DNA of 64,000 nucleotides from Nitrobacter sp963807355 (lineage in GTDB: Bacteria; Pseudomonadota; Alphaproteobacteria; Rhizobiales; Xanthobacteraceae): the NCBI GenBank assembly GCA_963807355.1, contig CAWEBX010000007.1, positions 62,001 to 126,000 on the forward strand, read 5' to 3'. Position numbers and translations under genes: made by a program. Numbering within the stretch: the first letter of the stretch is position 1; each line of letters starts with the position of its first letter. Shown here one piece after another: positions 1 through 13,776 of this stretch. The notes beneath the pieces were generated by a model, which searched no databases, had not been told where the DNA came from, and saw only the letters and a program-made list of their open reading frames with translations.

Positions 1-1
1 C

Positions 2-139
2 CTTGCGTCGCGCGGCATCGATCCGGGCCGGATGCGGACCATTTCCTATGGCAAAGAGCGCCCGGTCGCGGTCTGCAACGACATTTCCTGCTGGTCCCAG
101 AACCGCCGCGCTGTCACGGTGCTCAACGCCAGTTCCTGA
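2..139 (+). CDS. pal: Pal, peptidoglycan-associated lipoprotein (C-terminal end only)
   Basis: About 45 residues in one open frame run in from the left edge and end at TGA. They include SYGKERP and a final QNRRAVTVL-like stretch, the usual end of an OmpA-like domain that binds peptidoglycan beneath the outer membrane. Pal is the outer-membrane lipoprotein of the Tol-Pal envelope complex, and the next gene is cpoB/ybgF, its normal neighbour. The lipobox and most of the protein lie outside the window. Identification rests on the C-terminal motif plus synteny. Confidence 0.85.
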   Translation, partial: LASRGIDPGRMRTISYGKERPVAVCNDISCWSQNRRAVTVLNASS

Positions 140-167
140 GGCGTCCCTTATCTTATTTTGTTTTCAG

Positions 168-195
168 CCGGCGCTCTTGGGGCGCCGGTTTTTTT
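168..195 (+). terminator. Rho-independent terminator after pal
   Basis: A perfect 7-bp GC stem (CCGGCGC / GCGCCGG) with a 7-nt loop is followed directly by seven T residues, 29 bp after the pal stop codon. It should end the tolQRAB-pal transcript before cpoB, so cpoB probably has its own promoter in the 250 bp that follow. Confidence 0.85.
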
Positions 196-448
196 GCGCC
201 AGGACGATCGATGAAATAAAAGCCGGCTTCTGCCTTCTGTCTTGACGATGCAAACTGGCTGTTATCTGCAGCTCAAGCCAGAGGGCGCCGTTTTCACGCT
301 TAACGCCACGAAAATATTTAAGGAGAAGACTGACCGGCAAGATCGTCGTAAAGTGATTGTTGTTGTTGGACCAAGTCACATTTTCGGCGTACTCAAGTTT
401 TCAATGGGTGCGCTTTCGATGTGACGTTTATTCAGTCGACAGGCCAAA

Positions 449-1405
449 ATGTCATCCATACCTCCGAGGCTTGCACGCGCAATGGCCGTTGCCACGATGC
501 TCGTGCTTTCGTCACATGTCTCCGCGCAATACGACGTCGATCCTGAACTCCGCATCCAGCAACTGGAACAGCAGCTGCGAACCCTGACCGGGCAGAACGA
601 AGAGTTGCAGCACCGGAATCGGATGCTCGAACAACAGCTGCAGCAGTTGCAGCCTGGAACGGCATCACCTGGCGTCGCGGCGACTGCGCCGTCAAATCCA
701 AACGCCGGTTCGCCTCAGCCGAATTACGATCAGCGAGGAGGTCAGCCACCCCTCGTGCAGGAGCAGGTCGTGCCCGTGCCTGGGCAAGGTCATCGGGGTG
801 ATGCCTTCAACCCCAGTCAGAACCCTAACGCCCCGGGTGCGCCGCGCGCGCTCGGCGGCGGACAGATGCCGATCCCGGCGGCGGCCGTAGGCTCGCCCGG
901 CGGCCGCGAAGCCGGCGCTCCGCTCGATCTCGCCAACGTCGGTCCTCGCTCTTCGGGGAACTATCCGACGACCGGCAACGCTCCGCTCAATTCGGGCGGC
1001 CTGACAACACTGCCGCCATCGGCGACGCCGCGGGACGAATTCGATCTTGGCATTGGCTACATGCAGCGCAAGGACTACGCGCTTGCCGAGGAAACCATGC
1101 GCAATTTCACCCAGAAATACCCTTCCGATGCTCTGACGGGCGATGCGCAGTACTGGCTCGGAGAAAGCCTGTTTCAGCGCCAGAAATATCGCGAGGCTGC
1201 TGAGGCTTTTCTGGGCGTGACCACAAAGTACGACAGTTCGGCAAAGGCGGCCGATGCGTTGCTTCGGCTGGGTCAATCGTTGGCCGCCCTGAAAGAAAAG
1301 GAAGCCGCCTGCGCCGCGCTTGGTGAGGTCACGCGCAAATATCCCCGCGCCTCCGCTGGAGTGAAACAGGCCGTGGACCGTGAGCAGAGGCGGGTAAAGT
1401 GCTAG
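449..1405 (+). CDS. ybgF: CpoB/YbgF, Tol-Pal system periplasmic protein
   Basis: A 318-residue secreted protein. Residues 1-26 are a signal peptide ending in VSA before QYDVD. An N-terminal coiled coil rich in Q and L follows (about 30-70), the trimerisation segment of this family. A long Pro/Gly/Ala/Asn-rich linker (about 70-190) leads to three TPR-like repeats (about 195-315) with YMQRKDYALAE, GDAQYWLGE and AADALLRLG. Known members act in the periplasm, linking Tol-Pal constriction with PBP1B peptidoglycan synthesis. The start is the ATG directly ahead of the signal peptide. Position after pal matches the conserved order. Confidence 0.9.
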   Translation: MSSIPPRLARAMAVATMLVLSSHVSAQYDVDPELRIQQLEQQLRTLTGQNEELQHRNRMLEQQLQQLQPGTASPGVAATAPSNPNAGSPQPNYDQRGGQPPLVQEQVVPVPGQGHRGDAFNPSQNPNAPGAPRALGGGQMPIPAAAVGSPGGREAGAPLDLANVGPRSSGNYPTTGNAPLNSGGLTTLPPSATPRDEFDLGIGYMQRKDYALAEETMRNFTQKYPSDALTGDAQYWLGESLFQRQKYREAAEAFLGVTTKYDSSAKAADALLRLGQSLAALKEKEAACAALGEVTRKYPRASAGVKQAVDREQRRVKC

Positions 1406-1515
1406 CGCATGATCCGCCAAAGTGTGAGCGGTTTGGCGAAAGATCATGCGCATTCTCAATATTTAGAGCGCGATCGGACGCAAAACCGGAATCCACTTTT
1501 GCTGATCGCGCTCTA
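1405..1515. repeat. Two adjacent intergenic palindromes
   Basis: Two inverted repeats fill most of the space between ybgF and the VOC gene. The first has 10-bp arms, GCGCATGATC at 1405-1414 and its complement at 1442-1451. The second has 12-bp arms, TAGAGCGCGATC at 1464-1475 and its complement at 1504-1515, around an ACCGGAATCCACTTTTG core. Related cores recur at 15250-15297 and 41498-41546, so this is a dispersed family. The hairpins could also act as transcription or mRNA-stability signals for ybgF. Confidence 0.75.
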
Positions 1516-1575
1516 GAGAACATGCGCCGGATCGCGTAAATTCGGGCGGGTCTCCGACTATAAGGAGCGTGTCCG

Positions 1576-1959
1576 ATGAGCCTTCATGCCCCGCAATTTT
1601 GTTCGGCCGCGACCCTGTTCGTGGTCCAGGACGTCCCCAAAGCCGTTGCCCATTATCGCGACGTCCTCGGCTTCAAGGTCGGCTTCACCTACGGTGATCC
1701 GGTTTTCTACGGCGGCGTCGAGCGGGGCGACGTTACAATTCATTTCCAGGCCGCGAACAAGACGCCACGCGAATCCGGCCAAGGCGCCGTCAACGTGTTT
1801 GTGATCGAGGTCGACGCGCTGCACGATGAGCTGAAGTCGCGCGGGGCGACTATAGTGCATCCGCCGGGCGATCGTCCCTACGGCATGCGTGATTTCGATA
1901 TCGACGATCTGGACGGCAACCGCCTGACGTTTGGGATGGGCATCGGTGGTTCGGACTAG
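1576..1959 (+). CDS. VOC-family (glyoxalase/bleomycin-resistance-like) protein
   Basis: 127 residues with the beta-alpha-beta-beta-beta folds of the vicinal oxygen chelate superfamily. It opens with TLFVVQDVPKAVAHYRDVLG, the classic first helix of the module. A metal-type His lies in VTIHFQAAN, and the C-terminal module has FDIDDLDGNRLTFG. The family includes glyoxalase I, ring-cleaving dioxygenases and antibiotic-binding proteins, so the substrate cannot be named. A purine-rich AAGGAGCG ribosome site lies just upstream. The next gene, tilS, starts 17 bp after the stop. Confidence 0.75.
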   Translation: MSLHAPQFCSAATLFVVQDVPKAVAHYRDVLGFKVGFTYGDPVFYGGVERGDVTIHFQAANKTPRESGQGAVNVFVIEVDALHDELKSRGATIVHPPGDRPYGMRDFDIDDLDGNRLTFGMGIGGSD

Positions 1960-1975
1960 ATCGACCGCGCAAGCG

Positions 1976-3019
1976 ATGAAGCCACCGAAAACGGGCTCCG
2001 CTTTGCCGATTTCGGCAACGGAAGCGAAAACACTGTTCGCGGACTGGAAAGCGGCCCGCGCACTCGTCCTCGCCGTATCCGGCGGCCCCAATTCCATGGC
2101 GCTGATGTGGCTCGCGGCACGTTGGCGGCGCGCCATGACAGGCGGTCCCGACCTCATTGCCGTCACCATCGATCATGGCCTGCGGCGTGGCTCCGCGCGC
2201 GAGGCGCGACACGTCAAGCTGCTCGCAACCTCGCTCGGCGTGACACACCGCATCGTGCGCTGGAGCGGCGCCAAACCGGTATCCGGGTTGCCGGCGGCGG
2301 CGCGAGACGCCCGCTACCGCCTGCTGGCGAGAACAGCCCGCGCCCACGGCGCATTGCATATCCTCACCGCTCACACCTGTGATGATCAGGCGGAAACCGT
2401 TCTGATGCGATTATCGCGCGGCAGCGGCATTGCGGGCCTCTCCGCAATGGCACGTGAAACGATGCGTGACGGGTTCATCCTTGCCCGGCCGTTTCTGAAT
2501 GTTCCGAAGTCGAGGCTGATTGCGACGCTGAAGAAGGCAAAGATCGACTACGTGGAGGATCCGACCAATCGCGACCTCAATTTCACGCGTCCGCGTTTGC
2601 GTGCTCTGATGCCGGCGTTGGCGGAGGAAGGATGCGATGCCCATAACCTGACACGGCTCGCATCGCGTCTGGCGCGAGCTAATACAGCGCTGGAGCTCCT
2701 CGTCGACGGCGCGGAGCGTTATCTGGCTCTGCAGGATGACGACGCGCAGCGTCTGGGCTTTCGAACGGAGGCGTTTGCGGTCCTCTCGGAGGAGATCAAG
2801 GTTCGATTGTTGTTGCGGGTGATCGATCGTATCGGCTGCGAGGGGCGGGCTGAATTGGGTAAGGTTGAGGCTCTGCTCTTGGCACTCGAAAGCGCCGCAA
2901 ATCATGCGGATTTCGGTCGACGCGTTTTGCTCAGAAGGACGTTGGCGGGGGCGCTGGTGACGCTTACCTCCGAGCGGATCAGCGTCGAGCCGGCACCGCC
3001 CCGGCGTCGGACCAACTAA
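1976..3019 (+). CDS. tilS: TilS, tRNA(Ile)-lysidine synthase
   Basis: 347 residues. The ATP-pyrophosphatase P-loop SGGPNS is at residues 35-40, and further PP-loop family motifs follow (VTIDHGLR, AHTCDDQAETVLMRL, GIAGLSAM, YVEDPTN, RPRLR). The enzyme attaches lysine to C34 of tRNA-Ile(CAU), allowing AUA decoding. I chose ATG 1976 rather than an upstream in-frame codon because the upstream one lies inside the VOC gene and the family begins near this point. In most alphaproteobacteria, as here, tilS sits between the tol-pal genes and ftsH. Confidence 0.93.
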   Translation: MKPPKTGSALPISATEAKTLFADWKAARALVLAVSGGPNSMALMWLAARWRRAMTGGPDLIAVTIDHGLRRGSAREARHVKLLATSLGVTHRIVRWSGAKPVSGLPAAARDARYRLLARTARAHGALHILTAHTCDDQAETVLMRLSRGSGIAGLSAMARETMRDGFILARPFLNVPKSRLIATLKKAKIDYVEDPTNRDLNFTRPRLRALMPALAEEGCDAHNLTRLASRLARANTALELLVDGAERYLALQDDDAQRLGFRTEAFAVLSEEIKVRLLLRVIDRIGCEGRAELGKVEALLLALESAANHADFGRRVLLRRTLAGALVTLTSERISVEPAPPRRRTN

Positions 3020-3387
3020 TGCGGCGGCTTGGTTAATCGCCGCGCAGAGGACCCTAGGCTGTAATCCAAGGCGGGTCTCATATCCGCCCCGCGTCAAGTT
3101 CCGTCAAGCGCCACCATGCTTTCAAAAATATGAAGCGACCGCAGACTCCGCCGGGCACAAGCTTGAAAGATGAAGCGGATCAAAGAGGTGATAAGCAGAA
3201 ATATTGGAAATGCGAAACCTTGTGTCAACTGCCAGGGCCGAATAGGTTTTATTTAATAAGAGTTTCACCCGGTTCCCTTGGCAGGGGCAACCTCCGCGCC
3301 TAGATTGTATACGTCTCGGCAACCCCCATCTATTAAGTCGATGCAGGGATATCCGGCTGCGATCCGCGCGGCCTCGAAGGAAGATCG
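3020..3387. other. Intergenic region tilS-ftsH
   Basis: 368 bp without a credible gene. It is clearly richer in A+T than its surroundings around 3120-3260 and presumably holds the ftsH promoter. I see no unambiguous sigma-70 or sigma-32 boxes and no hairpin with a T tract. Confidence 0.5.
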
Positions 3388-5310
<1,923 letters not shown>

Positions 5311-5349
5311 GCACCGAACGTTCGGTGCTATCCATCGGCGTCTAAAATC

Positions 5350-5379
5350 AAAACAGCCCGGCGTAAGCCGGGCTGTTTT
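5350..5379 (+). terminator. Rho-independent terminator after ftsH
   Basis: Arms AAAACAGCCCGGC and GCCGGGCTGTTTT pair perfectly over 13 bp around a GTAA tetraloop. It lies 40 bp downstream of the ftsH stop. The A/T flanks make it potentially bidirectional. Confidence 0.9.
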
Positions 5380-5510
5380 GCGTTGTGCTCCGAACTTGAA
5401 TTGTACGTCGATATCACTTCAGGACAAGGCAGTTCGCGTAGCTTGCGCGGCGTTGTCGAAACGTGGTGTAAGGCGCGCACGATTTCCCTTACGAGGAATG
5501 GTTTCAAACC

Positions 5511-8330
<2,820 letters not shown>

Positions 8331-8352
8331 TCGGAAGGCCTGCCGGCCGCCT

Positions 8353-8399
8353 AAATCAGGTCCCGAAAGCAGAAGCAGGTTTTCAGATAAGATCATGCT
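8353..8399. repeat. Intergenic repeat related to the GATCATGC family
   Basis: After ppdK a stretch with AGGTTTTCAGATAAG ending in GATCATGCTC resembles the copy at 15250-15297, which has GGTTTTCGGATAAGATCAT. It is a dispersed non-coding repeat. This copy is partly degenerate and lacks a matching left arm. Confidence 0.55.
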
Positions 8400-8645
8400 C
8401 TGCCGGTGAACCGCCTGCGCGTCACCCGCGGCGAATCAAGCGTTGACCGTATCTTTACTATTTCGCTCGAGGCGTTGTTTACCAACGCTCCCGATATTCG
8501 CGCGCGCTTTCGGATGCCTCTTGCCTGTTGTGCGCTTGCATCGCCGATTAACGCCCTCGCAACTTTAATTGGATATTACCGAGATCGATCGAAATGGACT
8601 AAACGTGCAAATCGATCACGTGTGTGGCGTTGCGTGAGCGTGTCG

Positions 8646-10001
8646 ATGTCTGTGTTGCGTAACCAACCGAAGAGCGCGCGTCTTGCGCTCTTCGGTTTCG
8701 GTCTCTGCGTCTTCGCATTGATCCCGAACGAAATCGGATATCAGGATATTGCGTCCTTGCTTGCGAGGCAGCCAGGTGTCGCCGAACGCTGGCAAAGGCG
8801 TGTTTCCGCCAACGCGGTCAGCTCCATTCAGGTCGCGACCTTCAATTTCGGGCGTCCGGTCGGCACATCGGTACCGCGCGCGGCCACACTCCTGCTTGCG
8901 AGTCTCGATGATGGCGTTGGTGCTGCCGCGCGCAACCGGCTGACGCGGCCGCCGCCACGCTATAGCGCCTCGGATTTCCCCAAGGTCAATCGAACGCTGA
9001 AGGGCGACCGTTTAACCCTCGTTGCGCCAGAGCCGCCGCCCGTTGCGCCGACGGATGCTGCACCGCAGGACCCCTCAACGTCCAATGCGTCGGTGTTCGG
9101 GGCAAAGACGGCGACGACCCGTCATGACGGGGAACCCTCGGGGCTCGATCCCGAACTGGCGGAAGCCCTGAACGCACCTCCTTTGCCGCAATATGATATT
9201 CCGCTCGATGTGCAGCCGTCAGACGATCTTGGGGCGGTGGAGAGGCCGCAACCTTCCACTGACGAGTTCTCGATCAAGACGGCAAGCCTGTACTTCGGTA
9301 GTTCGGCGCTGGGTGTCGCAAGTGAAGGTCTGGAACACTGGCGCCCCGGCGAAGAACCCATGATCGTGATGCCGGCCCTGGCAGCGGATCCCGACATGAA
9401 GGCATCCCGGCCGCCGCAGCGGGATTCTGCAAAAGCTGGCGAAACCGTGGTCGGCAAGGGCGAGGTCAAAACGCCGGCCGAGCGGCTCGGTCTTCTGGAT
9501 GACAAGAAGCGCGCCAAGCAGGAAAAATGCCTCGCGGAGGCGGTTTATTTCGAAGCGCGCGGCGAAGCGGTTCGCGGTCAGATCGCGGTTGCGCAGGTGG
9601 TTATGAACCGCGTGTTCTCGGGTTACTATCCGACCACGGTGTGCGGCGCAGTCTACCAGAACGCAAAGCGTCGTTTGGCCTGCCAATTCACGTTTGCCTG
9701 CGACGGCATTCGCGACGTCGTCACCGAGCCGGACATGTGGGATCGCGCCCGGAGGATAGCGAAGGCCACTCTTGATGGACGGCTGTGGCTGTCGGAAGTC
9801 GGCAAGTCGACGCACTATCACGCCTATTGGGTGCATCCTTCCTGGGTGCGCGAAATGAAGAAAATGTACCGCACCGGTGTTCATTCCTTCTACCGTCCGC
9901 GCGCGTGGGGCGACGGCAGGGATGCGCCGAGTTGGGGCACAACGGCTCAGACCGCCGAAATCTCCGCCAGAACTCGCCGAGGCAGCTCACAGTTCGGCTG
10001 A
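8646..10001 (+). CDS. Cell wall hydrolase, SleB family
   Basis: 451 residues from ATG 8646. A membrane anchor or signal segment (about 10-32, LALFGFGLCVFALIP) is followed by a low-complexity Pro/Ala/Asp-rich linker of about 270 residues. The C-terminal hydrolase domain (about 305-425) has CLAEAVYFEARGE with the family's catalytic Glu, then QIAVAQVVMNRV, CQFTFACDG and a late THYHAYWVHP. SleB-type enzymes are lytic transglycosylases or amidases acting on peptidoglycan. An in-frame extension upstream exists but would cover the repeat and lacks protein-like composition, so I excluded it. Confidence 0.85.
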   Translation: MSVLRNQPKSARLALFGFGLCVFALIPNEIGYQDIASLLARQPGVAERWQRRVSANAVSSIQVATFNFGRPVGTSVPRAATLLLASLDDGVGAAARNRLTRPPPRYSASDFPKVNRTLKGDRLTLVAPEPPPVAPTDAAPQDPSTSNASVFGAKTATTRHDGEPSGLDPELAEALNAPPLPQYDIPLDVQPSDDLGAVERPQPSTDEFSIKTASLYFGSSALGVASEGLEHWRPGEEPMIVMPALAADPDMKASRPPQRDSAKAGETVVGKGEVKTPAERLGLLDDKKRAKQEKCLAEAVYFEARGEAVRGQIAVAQVVMNRVFSGYYPTTVCGAVYQNAKRRLACQFTFACDGIRDVVTEPDMWDRARRIAKATLDGRLWLSEVGKSTHYHAYWVHPSWVREMKKMYRTGVHSFYRPRAWGDGRDAPSWGTTAQTAEISARTRRGSSQFG

Positions 10002-10359
10002 ATTTGGTGGCTCCGCCCGGCGGTAGAGTCGCCGGCGCAATTGCCGACAGACGGCACGGTCATTTTTGATCCTATGCGGAGAAAAGCGCGGATCAAGGGC
10101 GACTGGCTGGCGGCTTGCGAATGATCTCTATTGTTAGAAATATCTGAAATAACTCATGAAATTCGTCTGGAAGCGTTGATCCAGCCGTCACCAGGATTTC
10201 TCGCGGGCGAAGTTCGCGGGCGCCTCGTGGTGAAAGTTTCCTAGGATATTCAGACTTTACCAACCAAGCTGCTCCAATGTTGCCACGGTTAGTATGGTAA
10301 GGAGCGGGTAAAGGTCAGCCATCGGCGCCATCCCGCGATCAAGTTGTCGGAGTTGCAGT
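10002..10359. other. Intergenic region, no gene seen
   Basis: 358 bp between the SleB hydrolase and the next secreted protein. I find no convincing open frame, tRNA or strong terminator. The last ~150 bp are relatively A+T-rich and probably contain the promoter of the downstream gene. Confidence 0.4.
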
Positions 10360-10950
10360 ATGCTCGCGCGTTTCGTGTCAGGAGTCCTGGTTGCAGGTGC
10401 GATCGCCGCACCGGCAATGGCCGGTCACCTCATGAATGCCAACGAGGCTAAACGGTTCGTAGCCGGCAAGGTTTTCGCGTTCACCTGCTTCGACGGTACG
10501 CGTGGCGCCGGCCGGGTGTTCGAGGACGGGGGCGCGGCCGGCGCGGTGCAGTTCAGCGGCGAAGGTCCGGTTCGCCACATGAGGCTGCCGGGCAATACAT
10601 TACAGGTGCGCGGCCAGGCGGTTTGCGCGTCGATCAAGGGTCTTCCGTTTGAACCGTGCTTCAACCTCGACAAGAAGAGCGAAGCCAGCTTCCGCGGTTC
10701 GGTATCGGGCATGGGCTTTGCGTATTGCGACTTCGACCATCAGGGGGGCAGGCAGATGCTGCTGGCGCGCGCCGCTGCACACCCGTATGCCCGCCGCAGG
10801 GTTTCGCGCACGGCCGATGCGTCGAACACGGAAGTGACCGCGCGTGTCGAAACCCCGAGGGTCGAGAGCGCCAGGCTTGAGCCCGTCAAGCCGGAAGCCA
10901 GGCCGGCCAAGGTCGAAGGCCCTTTGGAACTACGCCGTTCCACCGATTAG
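10360..10950 (+). CDS. Secreted hypothetical protein
   Basis: 196 residues. A signal peptide at 1-21 ends APAMA before GHLMN. The mature part (about 22-135) is small and cysteine-containing, with Cys in FTCFDGT, AVCASIKG, EPCFNL and FAYCDFDH; four cysteines could form two disulfides in the periplasm. The last 60 residues are a charged Pro/Glu/Lys tail that looks disordered. Similar proteins are common but uncharacterised in Bradyrhizobium relatives. I do not recognise a function. Confidence 0.7.
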   Translation: MLARFVSGVLVAGAIAAPAMAGHLMNANEAKRFVAGKVFAFTCFDGTRGAGRVFEDGGAAGAVQFSGEGPVRHMRLPGNTLQVRGQAVCASIKGLPFEPCFNLDKKSEASFRGSVSGMGFAYCDFDHQGGRQMLLARAAAHPYARRRVSRTADASNTEVTARVETPRVESARLEPVKPEARPAKVEGPLELRRSTD

Positions 10951-11011
10951 TTTCTAGACACACCGATTGCGCTGGGTCGCGAGCCGCTTTTCCGCGAAAG
11001 CGTAATACGGA

Positions 11012-11518
11012 TTATTCGAGATCGATGCGGAACGGTCGGCCTTCGATCGTCATATCGCCGGGACCCATTTCGTCGACCGCGCGCAGCATCCGTCCTCCAC
11101 GTCCAAGAGCTTTGTCTGCCAGTGCCACGATCAGGCGATTCGGCTGCGCGATTGGCGAGGCCGCTCGGATCTGACGTGCGATGGAGATCTCGTCGCGATG
11201 CGGGTTGAGCGCGCAGGCGGCGGTGAAAGCGCTCGCGGTCGACCGGCTGATCCCGGCGTAGCAATGCACCACCAGCGGCGCCTTGCGATCCCAGCTACGG
11301 ATGAACGTCAGAACCTGCATGATATGATCGTCGTTCGGCGCGACGAAACCATCCACGGGCTCGTTGATGTCGTCCATCGACACCTTCAGATGATTAGCCT
11401 CGAGAATCGAGTGCGGCCGCCGCACCTGATCGACGTTCGCCATGACGGTGAGGACATGGCTGGCGCCGCTGGTTTTCACGGTTTGCGCAAGCGCGGCAAG
11501 CGAGCAGACGTGGATCAT
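11012..11518 (-). CDS. Tyrosine/dual-specificity phosphatase-like protein
   Basis: 168 residues. The active-site loop HCYAGISRS matches HCX5R(S/T), with nucleophilic Cys near residue 86 and its phosphate-binding Arg. An upstream DDINEP stretch may provide the general acid. The family hydrolyses phospho-Tyr/Ser/Thr or small phosphorylated substrates; the target is unknown. The gene is monocistronic, facing away from the preceding secreted protein, and 135 bp separate it from the leftward HD-tag-ygfZ operon. Confidence 0.8.
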   Translation of the reverse strand: MIHVCSLAALAQTVKTSGASHVLTVMANVDQVRRPHSILEANHLKVSMDDINEPVDGFVAPNDDHIMQVLTFIRSWDRKAPLVVHCYAGISRSTASAFTAACALNPHRDEISIARQIRAASPIAQPNRLIVALADKALGRGGRMLRAVDEMGPGDMTIEGRPFRIDLE

Positions 11519-11653
11519 GGCGTTCCCGAGTTTTCGGGAGATTATAGGCCGGAGCGCCTTGGGACAAAAGGCGGTTCGCGAAGATGATGCGGTTCCGATA
11601 TTTTTGGGCGGGACGCAGGCGGAAAACCGCCAAATACTTATCCTGATCCCACT

Positions 11654-12262
11654 CTAACCGCACAGGCTCTGGAATCGCGCCAGGAACCGGTTCTCGGCCT
11701 CGCTCGCCGGCCACGGCGTCAGATAATCGTCGATCATCGCCTCCGGAAGGCCCGGATCGCTGCCGAACAGCCGCTTCGCCTCGGGCTCCGAGAAGCCCGC
11801 GAGATGGGTCGCTTCGAGATAGGCCGCGCCCATGTCGGCATCCTTGATCTGCTGCTCGATGTCGGCGGGCAATGCTGGTTGCAGTCCGAAGCGGATGCGG
11901 ATCGCCGACAGCAGCCGCTTCTCCACCGCCTTGTAGGAACCGCCGATCACCGCCTTGAATGGTGAGATCATGTCGCCGATGACATATTCCGGCGCGTCAT
12001 GCAGCAGCGCCGCCAGCCGCACGCGGATATCGACGCGTGGCGTGTGCTCGCGCATCACGGCCTCGACCAGTAGCGTGTGCTGCGCGACCGAGAAAATATG
12101 CGCGCCGTGGGTCTGGCCGTTCCATCGCGCGACGCGGGCGAGGCCATGCGCAATATCGGCGATCTCGATGTCGAGCGGCGAGGGATCGAGCAGGTCGAGC
12201 CGCCGCCCGGACAGCATCCGCTGCCACGCGCGCGTGGCGGTTTTCGGAACCCGTGCCGTCAT
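11654..12262 (-). CDS. HD-domain phosphohydrolase (YfbR-like)
   Basis: 202 residues from the ATG that overlaps the tag stop codon by 4 bp (ATGA), the reason I prefer this start to a longer one. It has HTLLVEAVM with the first metal His and LLHDAPEYVIGDM with the HD pair, then a distal Asp in IKDADMGAAYLEA. This matches 5'-nucleotidase YfbR and related HD hydrolases that remove phosphate from (deoxy)nucleotides. Translational coupling to the DNA repair gene tag suggests nucleotide-pool or repair work, which is inference. Confidence 0.82.
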   Translation of the reverse strand: MTARVPKTATRAWQRMLSGRRLDLLDPSPLDIEIADIAHGLARVARWNGQTHGAHIFSVAQHTLLVEAVMREHTPRVDIRVRLAALLHDAPEYVIGDMISPFKAVIGGSYKAVEKRLLSAIRIRFGLQPALPADIEQQIKDADMGAAYLEATHLAGFSEPEAKRLFGSDPGLPEAMIDDYLTPWPASEAENRFLARFQSLCG

Positions 12263-12885
12263 TGCGTTGCGGGACGTGGCTTGCGCGTCTGCTTGCCGCA
12301 TGTCTCATGGCAATGGCATGTGACCAGATGGTCGTTGACCATGCCTGTTGCCTGCATGAAGGCATACACGATCGTCGGCCCAACGAATTTGAATCCGCGG
12401 GAAGCCAGTTCCTTAGATATCCTGACCGAGAGTGGTGTCGAGGCCGGTACGGTCGCGGTGGTCTTGAACCGATTGACCTTCGGTTGGCCGTCCATGAAAT
12501 TCCACAGCAGCGCGGAAAAGCCCGGACCCTGCTCCATGATCGTCAGGTAGCACTTCGCGCTGGTAATGGCGCCCTCGATTTTCGCCCGATTGCGTACGAT
12601 GCCGGCGTCGTCCATCAGCGCGTGGACCTTCTTCTCGTCGTAGCGGGCGATTGTCTCAGGGTTGAAATCCTCGAAGGCGCGGCGGAAGTTGTCGCGCTTG
12701 CGCAAAATCGTGATCCACGACAGACCGGCTTGAAAGCCGTCGAGGATCAACTTTTCAAACAGCGCGCGGTCGTCATATTCGGGTATGCCCCATTCAGTAT
12801 CGTGATAGGCGAGGTAGATCGGGTCGTCGCCGGGCCACGGACAGCGGGCGAGGCCGTCGGCATGCATACGCGCGGATTGCGTCAT
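12259..12885 (-). CDS. tag: Tag, DNA-3-methyladenine glycosylase I
   Basis: 208 residues. It excises 3-methyladenine from alkylated DNA. Visible family hallmarks are CPWPGDDPIYLAYHDTEWG near the N-terminus (zinc Cys plus the WG signature), GFQAGLSWITILRKR, a helix-hairpin-helix-like centre and the C-terminal zinc ligands HCHETC. The gene overlaps ygfZ upstream and the HD gene downstream by 4 bp each, giving one tightly coupled three-gene operon. A candidate LexA site lies in front of that operon. Confidence 0.93.
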   Translation of the reverse strand: MTQSARMHADGLARCPWPGDDPIYLAYHDTEWGIPEYDDRALFEKLILDGFQAGLSWITILRKRDNFRRAFEDFNPETIARYDEKKVHALMDDAGIVRNRAKIEGAITSAKCYLTIMEQGPGFSALLWNFMDGQPKVNRFKTTATVPASTPLSVRISKELASRGFKFVGPTIVYAFMQATGMVNDHLVTCHCHETCGKQTRKPRPATQ

Positions 12886-13763
12886 GCGACGGTATTCTTC
12901 GCCGATAGCTTTAGGTCGTCCGGTTCGGCGACATGGATCGGAACGCCGCCCGCCGTCAACGGGATTCCGGCCTCGATCGCGTCGGCGGCGCGATCCAGCC
13001 GCAGCAGCGCAAGACCCTGGTCCGCTGCCGACGAGCCCATGGTGCCTACGGACTTCTCCCCCGCGACCACGGCCGCTCCTGGCTCGGGGGCGCCATTGTC
13101 CAGGCGCACTCGCACAATCCGGCTGCGCACAGTGCCGCGATGCTCCATGCGTGAAACTACTTCCTGACCGACATAGCAGCCCTTGTCGAAATCGACCCCG
13201 TGCAGCCGGTCCATATTGGCTTCATGCGGAAAGGCATCGCCGAACGTGAAATCTAGTCCGCCGCTCGGCACGCCCGCGGCGATCCGGTGAGCCTCATAGT
13301 CGGCGCTTTCGATGAGTTCGGCGCCGATCACATTGGCTGCTCGGGCCGCGAGTTCTTCCGGCGCGAGAATGCGCCAGCCGAGCTTGTCGCTGCGCGGGTC
13401 CGCGAAGGTCAGGTCGGGGTGCATGGCGGGTTCGCCGTCCCAGGCCGCCAGCACGCCGAGCTTGCCCGAAAGGTTTTCGACCGTGACCTTGGCGCGCAGC
13501 TTGTAAAAACCCAGCTTGGTCGCGAGCGGCTGAGCTAGCGGCAACGGGCAATCGATAAGAAAGCCGCCGCCGTGACCGGCCTGCGCTTCCGTAATGAGGA
13601 AATCGAAGGTGATCTTGCCTTGCGGCGTCAGTAGCGCGCCAAATCGCCCAAGCCCCGGCTCAACCTTGGTCACGTCCGTGGTCACCAGACCGTTGAGAAA
13701 ATTGCGGGCGTCGTCGCCGCTGACCTTCACCACGCCCCGGTCGGGAAGAAACGCTGCTTTCAT
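12882..13763 (-). CDS. ygfZ: YgfZ/GcvT-like folate-binding iron-sulfur maturation protein
   Basis: 293 residues. The diagnostic KGCYVGQE motif with its essential Cys lies near residue 192. The N-terminal half has the GcvT-like folate fold (NFLNGLVTTDV, GRFGALLTPQGKI). E. coli YgfZ uses tetrahydrofolate to help assemble or repair Fe-S enzymes such as MiaB. It is the first gene of the ygfZ-tag-HD operon, and its start codon is 13 bp from the GTTC-N7-GTTC motif. Confidence 0.9.
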   Translation of the reverse strand: MKAAFLPDRGVVKVSGDDARNFLNGLVTTDVTKVEPGLGRFGALLTPQGKITFDFLITEAQAGHGGGFLIDCPLPLAQPLATKLGFYKLRAKVTVENLSGKLGVLAAWDGEPAMHPDLTFADPRSDKLGWRILAPEELAARAANVIGAELIESADYEAHRIAAGVPSGGLDFTFGDAFPHEANMDRLHGVDFDKGCYVGQEVVSRMEHRGTVRSRIVRVRLDNGAPEPGAAVVAGEKSVGTMGSSAADQGLALLRLDRAADAIEAGIPLTAGGVPIHVAEPDDLKLSAKNTVA

Positions 13764-13776
13764 GACACTTCTCTTG

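Noticed and set aside
449..1405. Long leftward open frames antisense to ybgF, ppdK, tilS and other genes
   Set aside because: They follow from the high GC content and codon periodicity of the real genes and carry no protein-family motifs.
10021..10080. A small RNA or intrinsic terminator after the SleB hydrolase
   Set aside because: The possible stem is short and imperfect and the T run (ATTTTTG) is not adjacent to a stable hairpin.
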